Below are positions 42,196 to 52,600 of a stretch of 64,000 bases of DNA, one piece after another (position 1 is the stretch's first letter; the number at the start of each line of letters is the position of its first letter). This DNA comes from Oceaniglobus trochenteri (GTDB taxonomy: Bacteria > Pseudomonadota > Alphaproteobacteria > Rhodobacterales > Rhodobacteraceae). The notes beneath the pieces were generated by a model, which was not told where the DNA came from, did no database searches, and saw nothing but the letters and a program-made list of their open reading frames with translations. The position numbers and the translations under genes were made by a program. The DNA is taken from positions 17,899 through 81,898 of the forward strand of contig NZ_JACNMM010000017.1 of NCBI RefSeq assembly GCF_020529025.1. The letters are read 5' to 3'.

Positions 42196-43277
42196 GTGAT
42201 GGCACCCTTGCCGATACGAAAGCGGTAATTGGTAAGAACGTCGACGGCCAGAAGGAAGAACAGCAGCATTCCCTGGAACGCCTGGATCGAGGCACTGGGC
42301 AGGCCCAGCATGAACTGCGCCAGTTCGCCGCCGATATAGGTCAGCGCCATCAGCAAGCCGGCCAGCAGGATGCCGACAGGATGCAGCCGCCCCAGAAAGG
42401 CGACGATGATCGCGGTAAAGCCATAGCCGACGTTGAAGTCGATGCTGATCTGCCCGGCGGGGCCCGAAACCTCGAACAGGCCGGCCGCGCCTGCCAGGGC
42501 GCCCGAGATGCCAAGGCACAGCAGGATCAGCCGCGTCGGATTGACCCCGGCGAAGCGGGCGGCGCGGGGGCTTTGGCCCGCAAGGCGGATGTGGAACCCG
42601 GTCATGTGCCGGTTCAACAGGACATAGGCGAAGATCACGGCGATGAAGGCGGCCACGACGCCCCAGTGCATGCCGGTGCCCGGGATCAGCTCGAGGTTGG
42701 CGGCAGATGGATATTGCTGCAAGTTGCGGCTGCCCGGAAAACCACCGCCCTCGGGGTTGCGCAACGCGCCAAGCGCCATCGAGGCCAGAAGCTGTTCGGC
42801 CACGTAGACCAGCAACAGCGAGACGAGGATTTCATTTGTGTTGAACCTGGTGCGCAGAACGCCCGGTATCATCGCCCAGGCCCAGCCGCCCAGGGCGCCT
42901 GCCAGCACCATCAGCGGAAAGATGATCCAGCTTTCCATCGGGTAGAAGGCCAGCCCCACCGCCGCGCCGCAAATGGCCCCGATGATGTATTGCCCCTCGG
43001 CGCCGATGTTCCACACCCCGGCCCGAAACCCCAGGGCAAGCCCGGTGGCGATCAGGATCAGCGGCCCGGCCTTGACCAGAAGCTGGGGGCGCGAATAGGC
43101 GGCGAACTGCGGGTCGAACAGCGGGTCCCAGAAGATCGTGCGGATGGCGGCGACGGGATCCTTGCCCAGCAGCGCGAACATGATGCCCCCGGCAATCATC
43201 GTCAGGACCACCGCGAGAATCGGGGTGGCGGCTGTCCAGAACCGCGAGGGTTCGGGGCGTTTCTCCAACCGGATCAT
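42192..43277 (-). CDS. Nucleoside-type ABC transporter permease, first subunit (NupB/YufP-like)
   Basis: The 361-residue membrane protein has a cytosolic N-terminus (MIRLEKRPEPSRF) and about nine helices. Family motifs are ATGLALGFRAGVWNIGAEGQY (in parts, about 97-117), NTNEILVSLLLVYVAEQLL and AGQSPRAARFAGV, the coupling loop. It pairs with the next permease (ATGA overlap). A palindromic repeat (43312-43346) lies in the 75-nt gap between it and the ATPase gene. Confidence 0.92.
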   Translation of the reverse strand: MIRLEKRPEPSRFWTAATPILAVVLTMIAGGIMFALLGKDPVAAIRTIFWDPLFDPQFAAYSRPQLLVKAGPLILIATGLALGFRAGVWNIGAEGQYIIGAICGAAVGLAFYPMESWIIFPLMVLAGALGGWAWAMIPGVLRTRFNTNEILVSLLLVYVAEQLLASMALGALRNPEGGGFPGSRNLQQYPSAANLELIPGTGMHWGVVAAFIAVIFAYVLLNRHMTGFHIRLAGQSPRAARFAGVNPTRLILLCLGISGALAGAAGLFEVSGPAGQISIDFNVGYGFTAIIVAFLGRLHPVGILLAGLLMALTYIGGELAQFMLGLPSASIQAFQGMLLFFLLAVDVLTNYRFRIGKGAIT

Positions 43278-43311
43278 CGGGTCGCCTCCGTGGTGCCGAA
43301 AGAGCTTTCAA

Positions 43312-43346
43312 TGCCTCCGGCGGGGATATTTGAGGACCAAGGATGG
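43312..43346. repeat. Single copy of the AAATATCC palindromic repeat
   Basis: TGCCTCCGGCGGGGATATTT followed by gaggaccaaggatgg is one arm of the repeat paired at 3011-3112, with CAAGGATG instead of CAAAGATG. It sits between the ATPase stop (43353) and the first permease gene (start 43277), inside an otherwise tightly packed operon. Confidence 0.8.
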
Positions 43347-43352
43347 TGGGGT

Positions 43353-44882
43353 TCAATGGGCGACATGGGCCACCTCCATGTCGTGGGCGCCGCCCAGCAT
43401 CAGGCCGATCTCCTCGACGCTCAGCCCTTCGGCAGGGCGGGCGGGGGACAGGCGGCCTTCGTTCATGGCGCAGAACCGGTCCGAGACCTCCATCAACTCG
43501 TCAAGGTCCTGGCTGATGACGATCACCGCCGCACCCTTCGCCGCGAGGTCAAGCAGGGCCTGGCGGATCGCCGCCGCCGCGCTGGCATCGACGCCCCAGG
43601 TGGGTTGGTTCACCACCAGAACGCCCGGGTCCTGCAGGATTTCGCGACCGATGACGAATTTCTGAAGGTTGCCCCCCGACAGCGAGCGCGCCGCATGGCC
43701 GGGGCCGGGGGTGCGCACGTCGAAGCGTTCGATCACGGTCTGGGCAAAGCGTCGCGCCGCCGCCCAGTTCAGGAACCCCCGGTGCGCCAGGTGCTTGCGC
43801 TGCGAGGCGGTCAGCATGGCGTTTTCGGTCAGGCTCATGTCGGGGGCGGCGGCATGGCCCAGCCGTTCTTCGGGGGCGGACAGAAGGCCCAGGGCCCGCC
43901 GCGCATTGGGCCCCAGGTGGCCGATGGGCGCGCCGTTCAGCGTGACGGCATCCCGCGCCGTGGGGGCTTCGCCCGACAGCGCGGCCAGAAGCTCATCCTG
44001 GCCGTTGCCGGCAACCCCGCCGATGCCCAGAACCTCGCCCGCGCGCAGATCGAGGGTGATGTCCTTGAGCGAGGTGCCGAAGGCATGGGGCGCGGCCATC
44101 GACAGCCCCTTCACCGTCAGCACGGTATCGCCCACCTCGGTGCCCTCGCGGCTGGGGGCATGCAGGGTCTGGCCCACCATCAGTTCGGCCAGTTCACTGG
44201 CGGATTTTTCGGCCGGCGTGCAATTGGCCACCACCTTGCCCAGCCGCAGCACCGTGGCCCCGTCGCAAAGCGCGCGGATTTCCTCGAGCTTGTGGGAGAT
44301 ATAGAGGATCGCCGTCCCCTCGGCGGAAAGCTGGCGCAGGGTGCGGAACAGGATATCCACCTCCTGGGGGGTGAGAACGCTGGTCGGTTCGTCCATGATC
44401 AGCAGCTTGGGGTCCTGCAACAGGCAGCGGATGATCTCGATCCGCTGGCGTTCGCCCGCGCTCAGCTCGCCCACCCGGCGGGTCGGGTCCAGCGGCAGGC
44501 CATAGGCCTCGCTCACCTCGCGGATGCGGGCCGAAAGGGTGCGGCGGGGGGGCGGATTGTCCATGCCAAGGCTGATGTTCTCGGCCACGTCCAGCGCATC
44601 GAACAGCGAGAAATGCTGAAACACCATCGCCACCCCGGCAGCGCGCGCCGCGTTGGGGTTCACCGGCGCATAGGGCGTGCCGCGCAGGGACATGGTGCCG
44701 CTGTCGGGGCGCACCAGGCCATAGATCATCTTGACCAGCGTGGATTTCCCGGCGCCGTTCTCGCCCAGCAGCGCATGAACCTTTCCGGCGTGCAGATCGA
44801 ACCCCACATCGGAATTGGCCACGACGCCCGGATAGGCCTTGGTCAATCCCTCGATCCGCAAGAGCGGTGCCGTTTCGTTCAC
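43353..44882 (-). CDS. Nucleoside-type ABC transporter ATP-binding protein, double domain
   Basis: The 509-residue protein holds two ABC domains. The first has Walker A LGENGAGKSTLVKMIYG, signature LSAGERQRIEI and Walker B LLIMDEPTSVL. The second is degenerate: the Walker A position reads GVAGNGQDEL and Walker B reads LVVNQPTWGVD, as usual in this family (YufO/RbsA type), while the signature LSGGNLQK is kept. Start is GTG at 44882 (VNETAPLLRIEGLTKAYPGV) with GGGGGGA upstream; a longer frame reads through the xdhB end. The xdhB stop lies 121 nt upstream on the same strand. Confidence 0.92.
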   Translation of the reverse strand: MNETAPLLRIEGLTKAYPGVVANSDVGFDLHAGKVHALLGENGAGKSTLVKMIYGLVRPDSGTMSLRGTPYAPVNPNAARAAGVAMVFQHFSLFDALDVAENISLGMDNPPPRRTLSARIREVSEAYGLPLDPTRRVGELSAGERQRIEIIRCLLQDPKLLIMDEPTSVLTPQEVDILFRTLRQLSAEGTAILYISHKLEEIRALCDGATVLRLGKVVANCTPAEKSASELAELMVGQTLHAPSREGTEVGDTVLTVKGLSMAAPHAFGTSLKDITLDLRAGEVLGIGGVAGNGQDELLAALSGEAPTARDAVTLNGAPIGHLGPNARRALGLLSAPEERLGHAAAPDMSLTENAMLTASQRKHLAHRGFLNWAAARRFAQTVIERFDVRTPGPGHAARSLSGGNLQKFVIGREILQDPGVLVVNQPTWGVDASAAAAIRQALLDLAAKGAAVIVISQDLDELMEVSDRFCAMNEGRLSPARPAEGLSVEEIGLMLGGAHDMEVAHVAH

Positions 44883-45003
44883 GCGTTTCCCCCCGCTGTC
44901 GTGAATGCCACCCAGCCCGACAGTAACGACACCGTGATGTCGACTGCAATGGCCTGATTTGATTTTGCAATCCGGGGTTGCACCCCCGGTGCCATGCCGA
45001 ACC

Positions 45004-47466
45004 TCAAGCCTGCACCCGCTGCACGGCGCGCAGCACCTGTTCGGCGGTCGCCGGGGCGTGCAGGTCGGGATAGCTTTCGCCGCAGGCCGCCACCGCCTGG
45101 CTGAGCGCAAGAAAGGCCGATATGCCCAGCATCAAGGGCGGCTCGCCCACCGCCTTCGACCGATAGACGGTGTCGGCGCGGTTCGCCGCATCCCAGAGCG
45201 CGACGATGAAAACATCGGGCCGGTCCGAACAGGCCGGGATCTTGTAGGTGCTGGGGGCATGGGTGCGCAGCCGCCCCTTGTCGTCCCAGACCAGTTCCTC
45301 GGTCGTCAGCCAGCCGGCGCCCTGCACATAGCCGCCCTCGATCTGGCCGATGTCCAGCGCCGGGTTCAGCGATGCACCGGCATCGTGCAGCAGGTCTGCC
45401 CGCAGGATGCGGTTCTCGCCGGTCAACGTGTCGATCACCACCTCGGTGACAGCAGCACCATAGGCGAAATAGTAAAACGGCCGCCCCCGCCCGGCGATCC
45501 TGTCCCAGCTGATGTCGGGCGTGGCATAGAACCCGGTCGACGACAGCGAAACCCGGTTCTGGTAACAGAGGGCCGCGGCCTCGGCGAAGCCATAGCGCGC
45601 ATCCGCCACCCGAACCTCGCCGCCGGAAAAGACAACCGATGCCGGGTCGGCCTGATGCAGACCGGCCAGAAGATCGGCCATCCGGTCGCGGATCGTGTCG
45701 CAGGCCGCCTGTACCGCCATGCCGTTCAGATCGCTCCCCGATGACGCCGCCGTGGCGCTGGTGTTGGGCACCTTGCCCGTGTCCGTTGCGGTGATCTTCA
45801 CCGCGCCGACATCCACCCCGAACCGCGCCGCCGCCACCTGCGCCACCTTCTGGAACAGGCCCTGTCCCATTTCGGTGCCGCCATGGTTCATGTGGATCGA
45901 ACCGTCCTGGTAGACATGCACCAGGGCACCTGCCTGGTTCAGGTGGGTCAGGGTGAAGGAAATGCCGAACTTGACCGGCGTCAGGGCAATTCCACGCTTC
46001 AGAACCGGGTTGTCGCGGTTCCAGGCCGCAACGGCTGCGCAGCGCGCCTCGTAGTCCGAGCTTTCCACCAGCCGGTCCACCATCTCGTGCAGGATGAAAT
46101 CGGTGACCGGCATGTGATAGGGCGTGGTCTGCCCCCCGCCCGATGCGGCAGCCACATCGCCCTCGGCCGACACCTGGGCGCCCGCCCCGCGCGAGGTCAG
46201 GTCCTCCTGCGGCTCTTCCGCCATCTTTGGTCTCAAAATATCCTCGGGGGGGAGGCCGGAGGCCGGGGGGGCAGACAGCCCCCCATCCCCGCTCGCCGCA
46301 GGCGCGGACGCATAGAAATTCAGCCGTCGCACCGCCAGCGGGTCGCGCCCCACCGCATGGGCCAGGTGGTCCAGAACCCTCTCGATCCCCACCATTCCCT
46401 GCGGGCCGCCGAACCCGCGGAAGGCGGTGGCGCTCTGGGTATTGGTCTTCAGGCGGTGGCTTTCGATCCGCACATGGTTCAGCAGATAGGCATTATCGGC
46501 GTGCAGCATGGCACGGTCGGCCACCGGCAGCGACAGATCCTGCGCCCAGCCGCAGCGGGCGTACTGGATGAACTCCAGCCCCAGGATGCGGCCCTCGGCG
46601 TCATGGCCCACGCGATAGGAAATGCGGAAATCATGCCGCTTGCCGGTGATCACCATATCGTCGTCGCGGTCATAGCGCATCTTGCAGGGCCGCCCGGTGG
46701 CCCGGGCCGCCACGGCGCAGATCACCGCCAGGGCGTTGCCCTGGCTTTCCTTGCCGCCGAAGCCGCCGCCCATGCGGCGGGTCTCGACGCGGACCGCATG
46801 CATCGGCAGGCCAAGCGCCTCGGCCACCTTGTGCTGGATCTCGGTCGGGTGCTGGGTCGAAGAATGGACGGTCATGTCGCCGCCCTCCTGGGGCAGCGCC
46901 AGCGCGGCCTGTCCTTCCAGATAGAAGTGTTCCTGACCGCCGATCTCGATCCGGCCTTCCAGAACCAGGGGCGCCCCGGCGATGGCGCTGTCGCAATCGC
47001 CCTTGGAATAGATGCGCGGGCCGTCCTCGAAGCGGCTGTCGGCGGCGAGTGCGGCGTCGATGCTCAGGATCGCGGGGCGTTCGTCGTAGGCGATCTTGCC
47101 CAGGGCCGCGGCCCGGCGCGCCGCCAGGTGGCTGGTGGCGATCACGGCGAAGATCGGTTGCCCGACATAATGCACGCTACCATCGGCCAGCAGCGGTTCG
47201 TCATGGACCGAGGGCGAGACATCGTTGGCAAAGGGCAGATCGCCGGCCGTCAGCACGGCGACGACGCCGGGGGCGGCGCGCACGGCGTCAAGATCCATTG
47301 CGGTGATCGCGCCGTGGGCCACCGTCGCGGTGCCGAAGGCGACATGCAGGCAATCGGCTGGAACCGGGATGTCATCGACATAGCGGGCGCTGCCCGTCAC
47401 ATGCAGGCGGGCCGCGTCGTGGGGCAGGGCGCGGGCGGCCGGATCGGGAGAGCGTTCGTCCTTCAT
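45004..47466 (-). CDS. xdhB: Xanthine dehydrogenase molybdenum-binding subunit XdhB, with an in-frame repeat-encoded insert
   Basis: The 820-residue subunit binds the molybdenum cofactor and oxidises hypoxanthine and xanthine. Visible landmarks are [10 protein letters not shown] (start), [42 protein letters not shown] [21 protein letters not shown] and the catalytic glutamate in KAVGEPPL near the C-terminus. Residues about 385-445 are foreign to the family: they separate VRRLNFY from [13 protein letters not shown] and include a copy of the palindromic repeat (46221-46290) read through in frame. The start at 47466 overlaps the xdhA stop (ATGA). No xdhC follows; the purine-type transporter comes next. 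Confidence 0.93.
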   Translation of the reverse strand: MKDERSPDPAARALPHDAARLHVTGSARYVDDIPVPADCLHVAFGTATVAHGAITAMDLDAVRAAPGVVAVLTAGDLPFANDVSPSVHDEPLLADGSVHYVGQPIFAVIATSHLAARRAAALGKIAYDERPAILSIDAALAADSRFEDGPRIYSKGDCDSAIAGAPLVLEGRIEIGGQEHFYLEGQAALALPQEGGDMTVHSSTQHPTEIQHKVAEALGLPMHAVRVETRRMGGGFGGKESQGNALAVICAVAARATGRPCKMRYDRDDDMVITGKRHDFRISYRVGHDAEGRILGLEFIQYARCGWAQDLSLPVADRAMLHADNAYLLNHVRIESHRLKTNTQSATAFRGFGGPQGMVGIERVLDHLAHAVGRDPLAVRRLNFYASAPAASGDGGLSAPPASGLPPEDILRPKMAEEPQEDLTSRGAGAQVSAEGDVAAASGGGQTTPYHMPVTDFILHEMVDRLVESSDYEARCAAVAAWNRDNPVLKRGIALTPVKFGISFTLTHLNQAGALVHVYQDGSIHMNHGGTEMGQGLFQKVAQVAAARFGVDVGAVKITATDTGKVPNTSATAASSGSDLNGMAVQAACDTIRDRMADLLAGLHQADPASVVFSGGEVRVADARYGFAEAAALCYQNRVSLSSTGFYATPDISWDRIAGRGRPFYYFAYGAAVTEVVIDTLTGENRILRADLLHDAGASLNPALDIGQIEGGYVQGAGWLTTEELVWDDKGRLRTHAPSTYKIPACSDRPDVFIVALWDAANRADTVYRSKAVGEPPLMLGISAFLALSQAVAACGESYPDLHAPATAEQVLRAVQRVQA
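46221..46290. repeat. Palindromic repeat copy inside the xdhB coding sequence
   Basis: The plus strand reads CCATCTTTGGTCTCAAAATA then TCCTCGGGGGGG, a ggcc/ggcc mini-stem, and GGGGGGC-agaca-GCCCCCC. The same order occurs, inverted relative to the gene, in xdhA (48313-48383). In xdhB it is translated as [20 protein letters not shown], without stop or frameshift. Confidence 0.88.
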
Positions 47467-48866
47467 GCCCGAACCTCCAGCACGCGGGTGGCGGCGCCCA
47501 GATCCTCGAGCAGATAGCGGGTCAGCAGGCCGCGCGCGGCATCCAGCCGATAGGCAGCGCTGGCGCGCATGTCGCTGAGCGGTGTGAAATCCGTCGCCCA
47601 GGCATCCCAGGCACCGGCCACCGCCTCGGCCCCCCAGGGTTGACCGGTCAGAGCCTGCTCGACCGCGCGGGCGCGCTTCGGGGTGCCGGCCATGCCGCCG
47701 AAGGCGATCCGCGCCTCGACGACCTGGCCATCGGCGATGCGCAGGTTGAAGCAGCCGCAAAGCGCGCTGATGTCCTGATCGAAACGCTTGGATATCTTGT
47801 AGCATTTCAGCCGGTCGTCCTGGCGCGGGATGCTTACCGCCTCGACGAATTCACCGGGGGCGCGGTCCTGCTTGCCGTAGTCGATGAAGAAATCCTCGAG
47901 CGGAAGATCGCGCCTTTCGTCGCCGCGCCGCAGATGCAGGGTAGCCCCCAGCGCGATCAGCGCGGGTGGGCCGTCACCGATGGGCGAGCCGTTGGCAATG
48001 TTGCCACCCAGGGTTGCCGCGTTGCGCACCTGCACGCTGCCATAGCGGCGGATCATCTCGGCCAGGTCGGGGTGATGGTCGGCCATGGCGGGAAGAAGCG
48101 CGCTGAGGGTGGTGCCGGCGCCGATGCGGATGGCGGTATCCGTTACCTCGATCCCGCGCAGATCGGCGATGCCGCCCAGAAAGGCGGTCTGCCCCAGGTC
48201 GCGCATGCCCTTGGTGACCCAAAGGCCCACGTCGGTGGCCCCCGCGATCAGCGTGGCGTCGGGGTGATCGACATACCAGCGCGCGAATTCATCGGTGGTG
48301 GCGGGTTGGAACGGGGCAGGGGGGCTGTCTGCCCCCCGCGGCTCTGCCGCTCCCCCCGAGGATATTTCGGGACCAAAGATGGGCGGGGCCAGCCATTCGG
48401 GAACGGGGGCGCCCTCGGCGGCGCGGGCGGCGCGCACGATGGGCGCATATCCGGTGCAGCGGCAGAGGTTGCCTGCCAGTTGATCGTCGTGGTCGGTGCG
48501 TCCGTTCAGGTGGGCGGTGGCCATGGAGACGATGAAGCCCGGCGTGCAGAAACCGCATTGCGCGCCGTGGTGGTCGATCATTGCCTGCTGCACCGGATGC
48601 AATTCGCCGTTGGGGCCTGAAATGCCTTCTACGGTGCGCACCGCCTTGCCCGCCAGTTGCGGCAGGAAGAGGATGCAGGCGTTCAGCGCGCGGTGGCCGC
48701 CCTCATCGCTGACCATCACGGTGCAGGCGCCGCAATCGCCTTCGTTGCAGCCTTCCTTGGTGCCGGTGAGGCGGCGGTTTTCGCGCAGCCAGTCCAGCAG
48801 GGTACGGGTGGGTGGTTCGTCGCGCACCTGAACGGTTTCCCCGTTCAGAAGAAACGTGATGCTCAT
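47463..48866 (-). CDS. xdhA: Xanthine dehydrogenase iron-sulfur/FAD subunit XdhA, with an in-frame repeat-encoded insert
   Basis: The 467-residue subunit has an N-terminal plant-type 2Fe-2S domain ([12 protein letters not shown]), a second 2Fe-2S domain (QCGFCTPGF and GNLCRCTGY) and a C-terminal FAD domain ([32 protein letters not shown]). Electrons pass from XdhB through it to NAD. Residues about 161-184, in the linker between the iron-sulfur and FAD domains, are encoded by a palindromic repeat (48313-48383) and read [23 protein letters not shown] at 48866 gives [14 protein letters not shown]. Head of the xdhA-xdhB-transporter cluster. Confidence 0.94.
   Translation of the reverse strand: MSITFLLNGETVQVRDEPPTRTLLDWLRENRRLTGTKEGCNEGDCGACTVMVSDEGGHRALNACILFLPQLAGKAVRTVEGISGPNGELHPVQQAMIDHHGAQCGFCTPGFIVSMATAHLNGRTDHDDQLAGNLCRCTGYAPIVRAARAAEGAPVPEWLAPPIFGPEISSGGAAEPRGADSPPAPFQPATTDEFARWYVDHPDATLIAGATDVGLWVTKGMRDLGQTAFLGGIADLRGIEVTDTAIRIGAGTTLSALLPAMADHHPDLAEMIRRYGSVQVRNAATLGGNIANGSPIGDGPPALIALGATLHLRRGDERRDLPLEDFFIDYGKQDRAPGEFVEAVSIPRQDDRLKCYKISKRFDQDISALCGCFNLRIADGQVVEARIAFGGMAGTPKRARAVEQALTGQPWGAEAVAGAWDAWATDFTPLSDMRASAAYRLDAARGLLTRYLLEDLGAATRVLEVRA
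48313..48383. repeat. Palindromic repeat copy inside the xdhA coding sequence
   Basis: Plus strand: GGGGGGC-tgtct-GCCCCCC hairpin, a gcggc-tct-gccgc mini-stem, then CCCCCCGAGGATATTTCGGG and ACCAAAGATGG. It is the reverse complement of the xdhB copy in element order, and lies in the opposite orientation relative to the host gene. The mini-stem bases differ between copies but pairing is kept. Confidence 0.88.
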
Positions 48867-48945
48867 TCGGACTGTTCCGCCACCTTCTTTTCGTTCGGGC
48901 CATCGCGCCCCCACCCGATGCGGCGTAAAGCGGCAGGCGCGGCCC

Positions 48946-48960
48946 TTTGACACAGTCAAA
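48946..48960. promoter_or_regulatory. Candidate operator upstream of xdhA
   Basis: TTTGACACAGTCAAA is a perfect 6-bp inverted repeat around three bases, 80 nt before the xdhA ATG; inside it T-N11-A fits a LysR-type box. TTGACT on the minus strand could also serve as a -35. No regulator gene is adjacent, so this is a motif-only call. Confidence 0.4.
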
Positions 48961-49008
48961 CGCGGAACGCGTCGCAAAGCAAGGGGGAAGGACGGCGCCC
49001 TGTCGCGG

Positions 49009-49509
49009 TCAGTTCATCGTGATGACGCCACAGGCCAGGCGCCCACCCGCGCCCGCCTCGGGGCCATAGCTGTCGGGGTTCTCGTGCAGGATGATCGCCG
49101 CGCCGTCATCGTCGAAGAGGGAGCTGTCGGCCCCCGGGTCGAGCGAGACGGTGTCGGTGAGGATGTCGGCGCGGGCGGTGCCATCTTCGGCGGCGAAGAC
49201 ATTGGGCAGGTCCCCGGCGTGGCGGCCTGACGCGTTCAGGATGCCGTGTTCGGCCCCGGCGGGGTTGTAGTGGTCGCCGGCCGCGTCGAAGCCGGGGGAG
49301 CAGCTGCCGGTTTCGTGGATGTGAAAGCCATGGCCGCCGGGGGCGACGCCTTTCAGGTCGGCCTCGATCAGCACGCCGTGGGGTGTCTGGGTCAGGCTGA
49401 CCTGGCCCATGTCGGTGCCGTCGGGCCCCTGCATCGTGGCGGTGGCATCTGCGGCCAGGGCGCCCGACGCCATGAGGAGCGCGGCTGTCGTCATCAGGGG
49501 CAGTTTCAT
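49009..49509 (-). CDS. sodC: Periplasmic Cu,Zn superoxide dismutase
   Basis: The 166-residue enzyme has a signal peptide (about residues 1-20, ending GALAADA). It carries the metal ligands GFHIHE (two Cu His), [21 protein letters not shown] (Zn His/Asp) and [11 protein letters not shown] (Cu His). Cys in GSCSP and LACGV form the conserved disulfide. It converts periplasmic superoxide to peroxide and oxygen. Start at 49509 ([13 protein letters not shown]) is the signal-bearing Met; the longer frame reads through the promoter. A weak EcfG-like site is found 35 nt upstream. Confidence 0.94.
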   Translation of the reverse strand: MKLPLMTTAALLMASGALAADATATMQGPDGTDMGQVSLTQTPHGVLIEADLKGVAPGGHGFHIHETGSCSPGFDAAGDHYNPAGAEHGILNASGRHAGDLPNVFAAEDGTARADILTDTVSLDPGADSSLFDDDGAAIILHENPDSYGPEAGAGGRLACGVITMN

Positions 49510-49544
49510 GGGGTATCCCTTTTCATCGCTGGAGGTGACTTGGT

Positions 49545-49569
49545 GACGTAGGGTCAATGCGCCGGTTCC
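49545..49569 (-). promoter_or_regulatory. Weak EcfG-like promoter candidate for sodC
   Basis: Minus strand GGAAC (49569-49565), 16 nt, CGTC (49548-49545), 35 nt before the sodC ATG. The -35 and spacing fit; the -10 has CGTC instead of CGTT. Confidence 0.35.
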
Positions 49570-49646
49570 TGCCGGGGTTCCGCCGCGGGCCCGAGGGGGC
49601 GCAATTTCGCTTTTGGTTTGCCGCGCCTTGGGCTAGCACCTGAGGG

Positions 49647-52600
49647 ATGATCAATCCCGGATTCATCCACCTTCGTCTGCACACCGAGTATTCCCTGCTG
49701 GAAGGCGCCATGCGGCTGAAGAAGCTGCCGGGCCTTTGTGCCGCAGGCGGAATGCCCGCCGTGGCCGTGACCGACACCAACAACATGTTCGCGGCGCTGG
49801 AATTTTCCGTCGCCGCCGTCGATGCGGGGGTGCAGCCGATCATCGGTTGCCAGGTCGACCTGGCCTTTGATCCGCCCGCTCCGGGCGAAAGGGCGCGCCC
49901 TCCGGCGGCCATCGTTCTGCTGGCCCAGGACGAGGCGGGCTATGGCAACCTGATGAAGCTGAACAGCGCGCTGTACCTCGACAAGCACGGCGCCCTGCCC
50001 GAAGTCACGCTGGAAGAGCTGGAGCGGCATTCGGGCGGCCTGATCTGTCTGAGCGGCGGGCCGGACGGACCGGTGGGCCGCTTCCTGCAGGCAGGCCAGC
50101 GCGCCAAGGCCGAGGCGATGATGCAGCGCCTGGCCGCGATCTATCCGAACCGGCTTTATGTCGAGTTGCAGCGCCACCCCGGCGAGGATGGCCGCCCCCC
50201 CGAGCCCGAGCGCCTGACCGAGCGGGGGCATGTGGAAATGGCCTATGCGATGGACCTGCCGCTGGTGGCCACCAATGATGTCTATTTCCCCAAGGCCGAG
50301 ATGTACGAGGCCCACGATGCGCTGATCTGCATCAGTGAGGGCGCCTATGTCGATCAGCAGGAGCCGCGCCGCCGCCTGACGCCGCAGCATTATTTCAAGT
50401 CGCCCGCCGAGATGGCCGCGCTCTTTGCCGATCTGCCCGAGGCCACGGCCAATACCGTCGAGATCGCCCGCCGCTGCGCCTATCGGGCCGAACGCCGCGC
50501 GCCGATCCTGCCGCGCTTTGCCGAGAACGAGGTGCAGGAATTGCGCCGCCAGGCCCAGGAGGGGCTGGTGGAGCGGCTGAAGGTGATCCCCCACGCCGCC
50601 CCGGTCGAGGAATACGAAAAGCGGCTGGAGTTCGAGCTGGGCATCATCGAGGGCATGGGCTTTCCGGGCTATTTCCTGATCGTGGCCGATTTCATCAAGT
50701 GGGCCAAGGATCACGACATTCCGGTGGGCCCCGGGCGCGGTTCGGGTGCGGGTTCGCTGGTGGCCTATGCGCTGACCATCACCGACCTCGATCCGCTGCG
50801 CTATTCCCTTCTGTTCGAACGGTTCCTGAACCCCGAACGTGTGTCGATGCCCGACTTCGACATCGACTTCTGCATGGATCGCCGGGAAGAGGTGATCCGC
50901 TATGTTCAGGAGAAATACGGCCGCGACAAGGTGGGCCAGATCATCACCTTCGGCGCGCTGCTGTCCAAGGCGGCGGTGCGCGACGTGGGGCGGGTCTTGC
51001 AGATGCCCTATGGCCAGGTGGACCGCCTAAGCAAGATGATCCCGGTGGAAGGGGTGAAGCCTGTCAGCATCGAAAAGGCTCTGGCGGATGAGCCGCGCCT
51101 GCGCGAGATGGCACGCGACGAAGAGGTGGTGGCGCGGCTGCTGGAATACGGTCAGCAGGTCGAGGGGCTGTTGCGCAATGCCTCGACCCATGCCGCCGGG
51201 GTGGTGATCGGCGACCGGCCGCTGGACGAGCTGGTGCCGCTCTACCAGGACCCGCGCTCGGACATGCCGGCGACCCAGTTCAACATGAAATGGGTGGAAC
51301 AGGCCGGACTGGTGAAGTTCGACTTTCTTGGCCTGAAGACGCTGACCGTGGTGCAGAATGCCGTCGATCTGATCCTGGGGGGCGGGCGGCCGCTGCATGT
51401 CTCGGCGGACGGGCGCGAATTGTACCAGCCGCCCGAGGGGGGCGAGAACGACATCAACCTGATCCCGCTGGACGACAAGGCCAGCTATGATCTTTACGCC
51501 AGCGCCAAGACGGTGGCGGTGTTCCAGGTGGAATCCAGCGGTATGATGGATGCCCTGCGCCGCATGAAGCCGACCTGCATCGAGGATATCGTCGCGCTGG
51601 TGGCCCTGTACCGGCCCGGCCCGATGGAGAACATCCCAACCTATTGCGAGGTGAAGAACGGTCAGAAGGAACGCGCGTCGATCCACCCGTCGATTGACGG
51701 GATCCTTGAGGAAACCCAGGGCATCATCGTGTATCAGGAACAGGTGATGGAGATTGCCCAGGTCATGGCCGGGTATTCCCTCGGCGGCGCCGATCTGCTG
51801 CGCCGTGCCATGGGCAAGAAGATCGCCGCCGAAATGGCCAAGGAACGCCCCAAGTTCGAAGCGGGCGCCAAGGCCAACGGGGTGGACAAGAAGAAGGCGA
51901 CCGAGGTTTTCGACCTTCTGGAGAAATTCGCCAACTACGGGTTCAACAAGTCGCACGCCGCCGCCTATGCGGTGGTGTCGTATCAGACCGCATGGCTCAA
52001 GGCGAACCACCCGGTGGAATTCATGGCCGGGGTCATGAACTGCGATATCCACCTGACCGACAAGCTGGCCGTCTATGCCGAGGAGGTGCGGCGGGGGCTG
52101 AAGATCGGGATCGTGCCGCCCTGCGTCAACCGCTCGCAGGCGTCCTTCACGGTGAAGGATGGCAAGGTCGTCTATGCGCTGGGCGCGCTGAAGAACGTCG
52201 GGCTTGAGGCGATGAAGCTGATCACCGAGGCGCGCAAGGTGGATGGCGTGGACAAGCCCTTTGCGACGCTGTTCGATCTGGCGCGCCGGGCCGATCTGAA
52301 ACGCGTGGGCAAGCGGCCGATGGAGATGCTGGCCCGCGCCGGCGCCTTCGACGAGCTGGACCCGAACCGCCGCCGGGTATTCGATTCGCTCGACGCGCTG
52401 GTGAACTATTCCGCCGCGATCCACGAACAGAAGAACAGCAACCAGGTGTCGCTGTTCGGCGAGGCGGGTGACGATCTGCCCGAACCGCGCCTGTCACGGG
52501 CGGCCGACTGGCTGCCTGCCGAAAAGCTGGCCGAGGAACACAAGGCCATCGGTTTCTACCTGTCGGGGCATCCGCTGGACGACTACATGGCGGCGCTGAA

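Noticed and set aside
44972..44989. CCGGGG/CCCCGG hairpin between xdhB and the transporter ATPase gene as terminator
   Set aside because: Short stem with no T-run on either strand. Too weak to call, and read-through to the transporter is likely.
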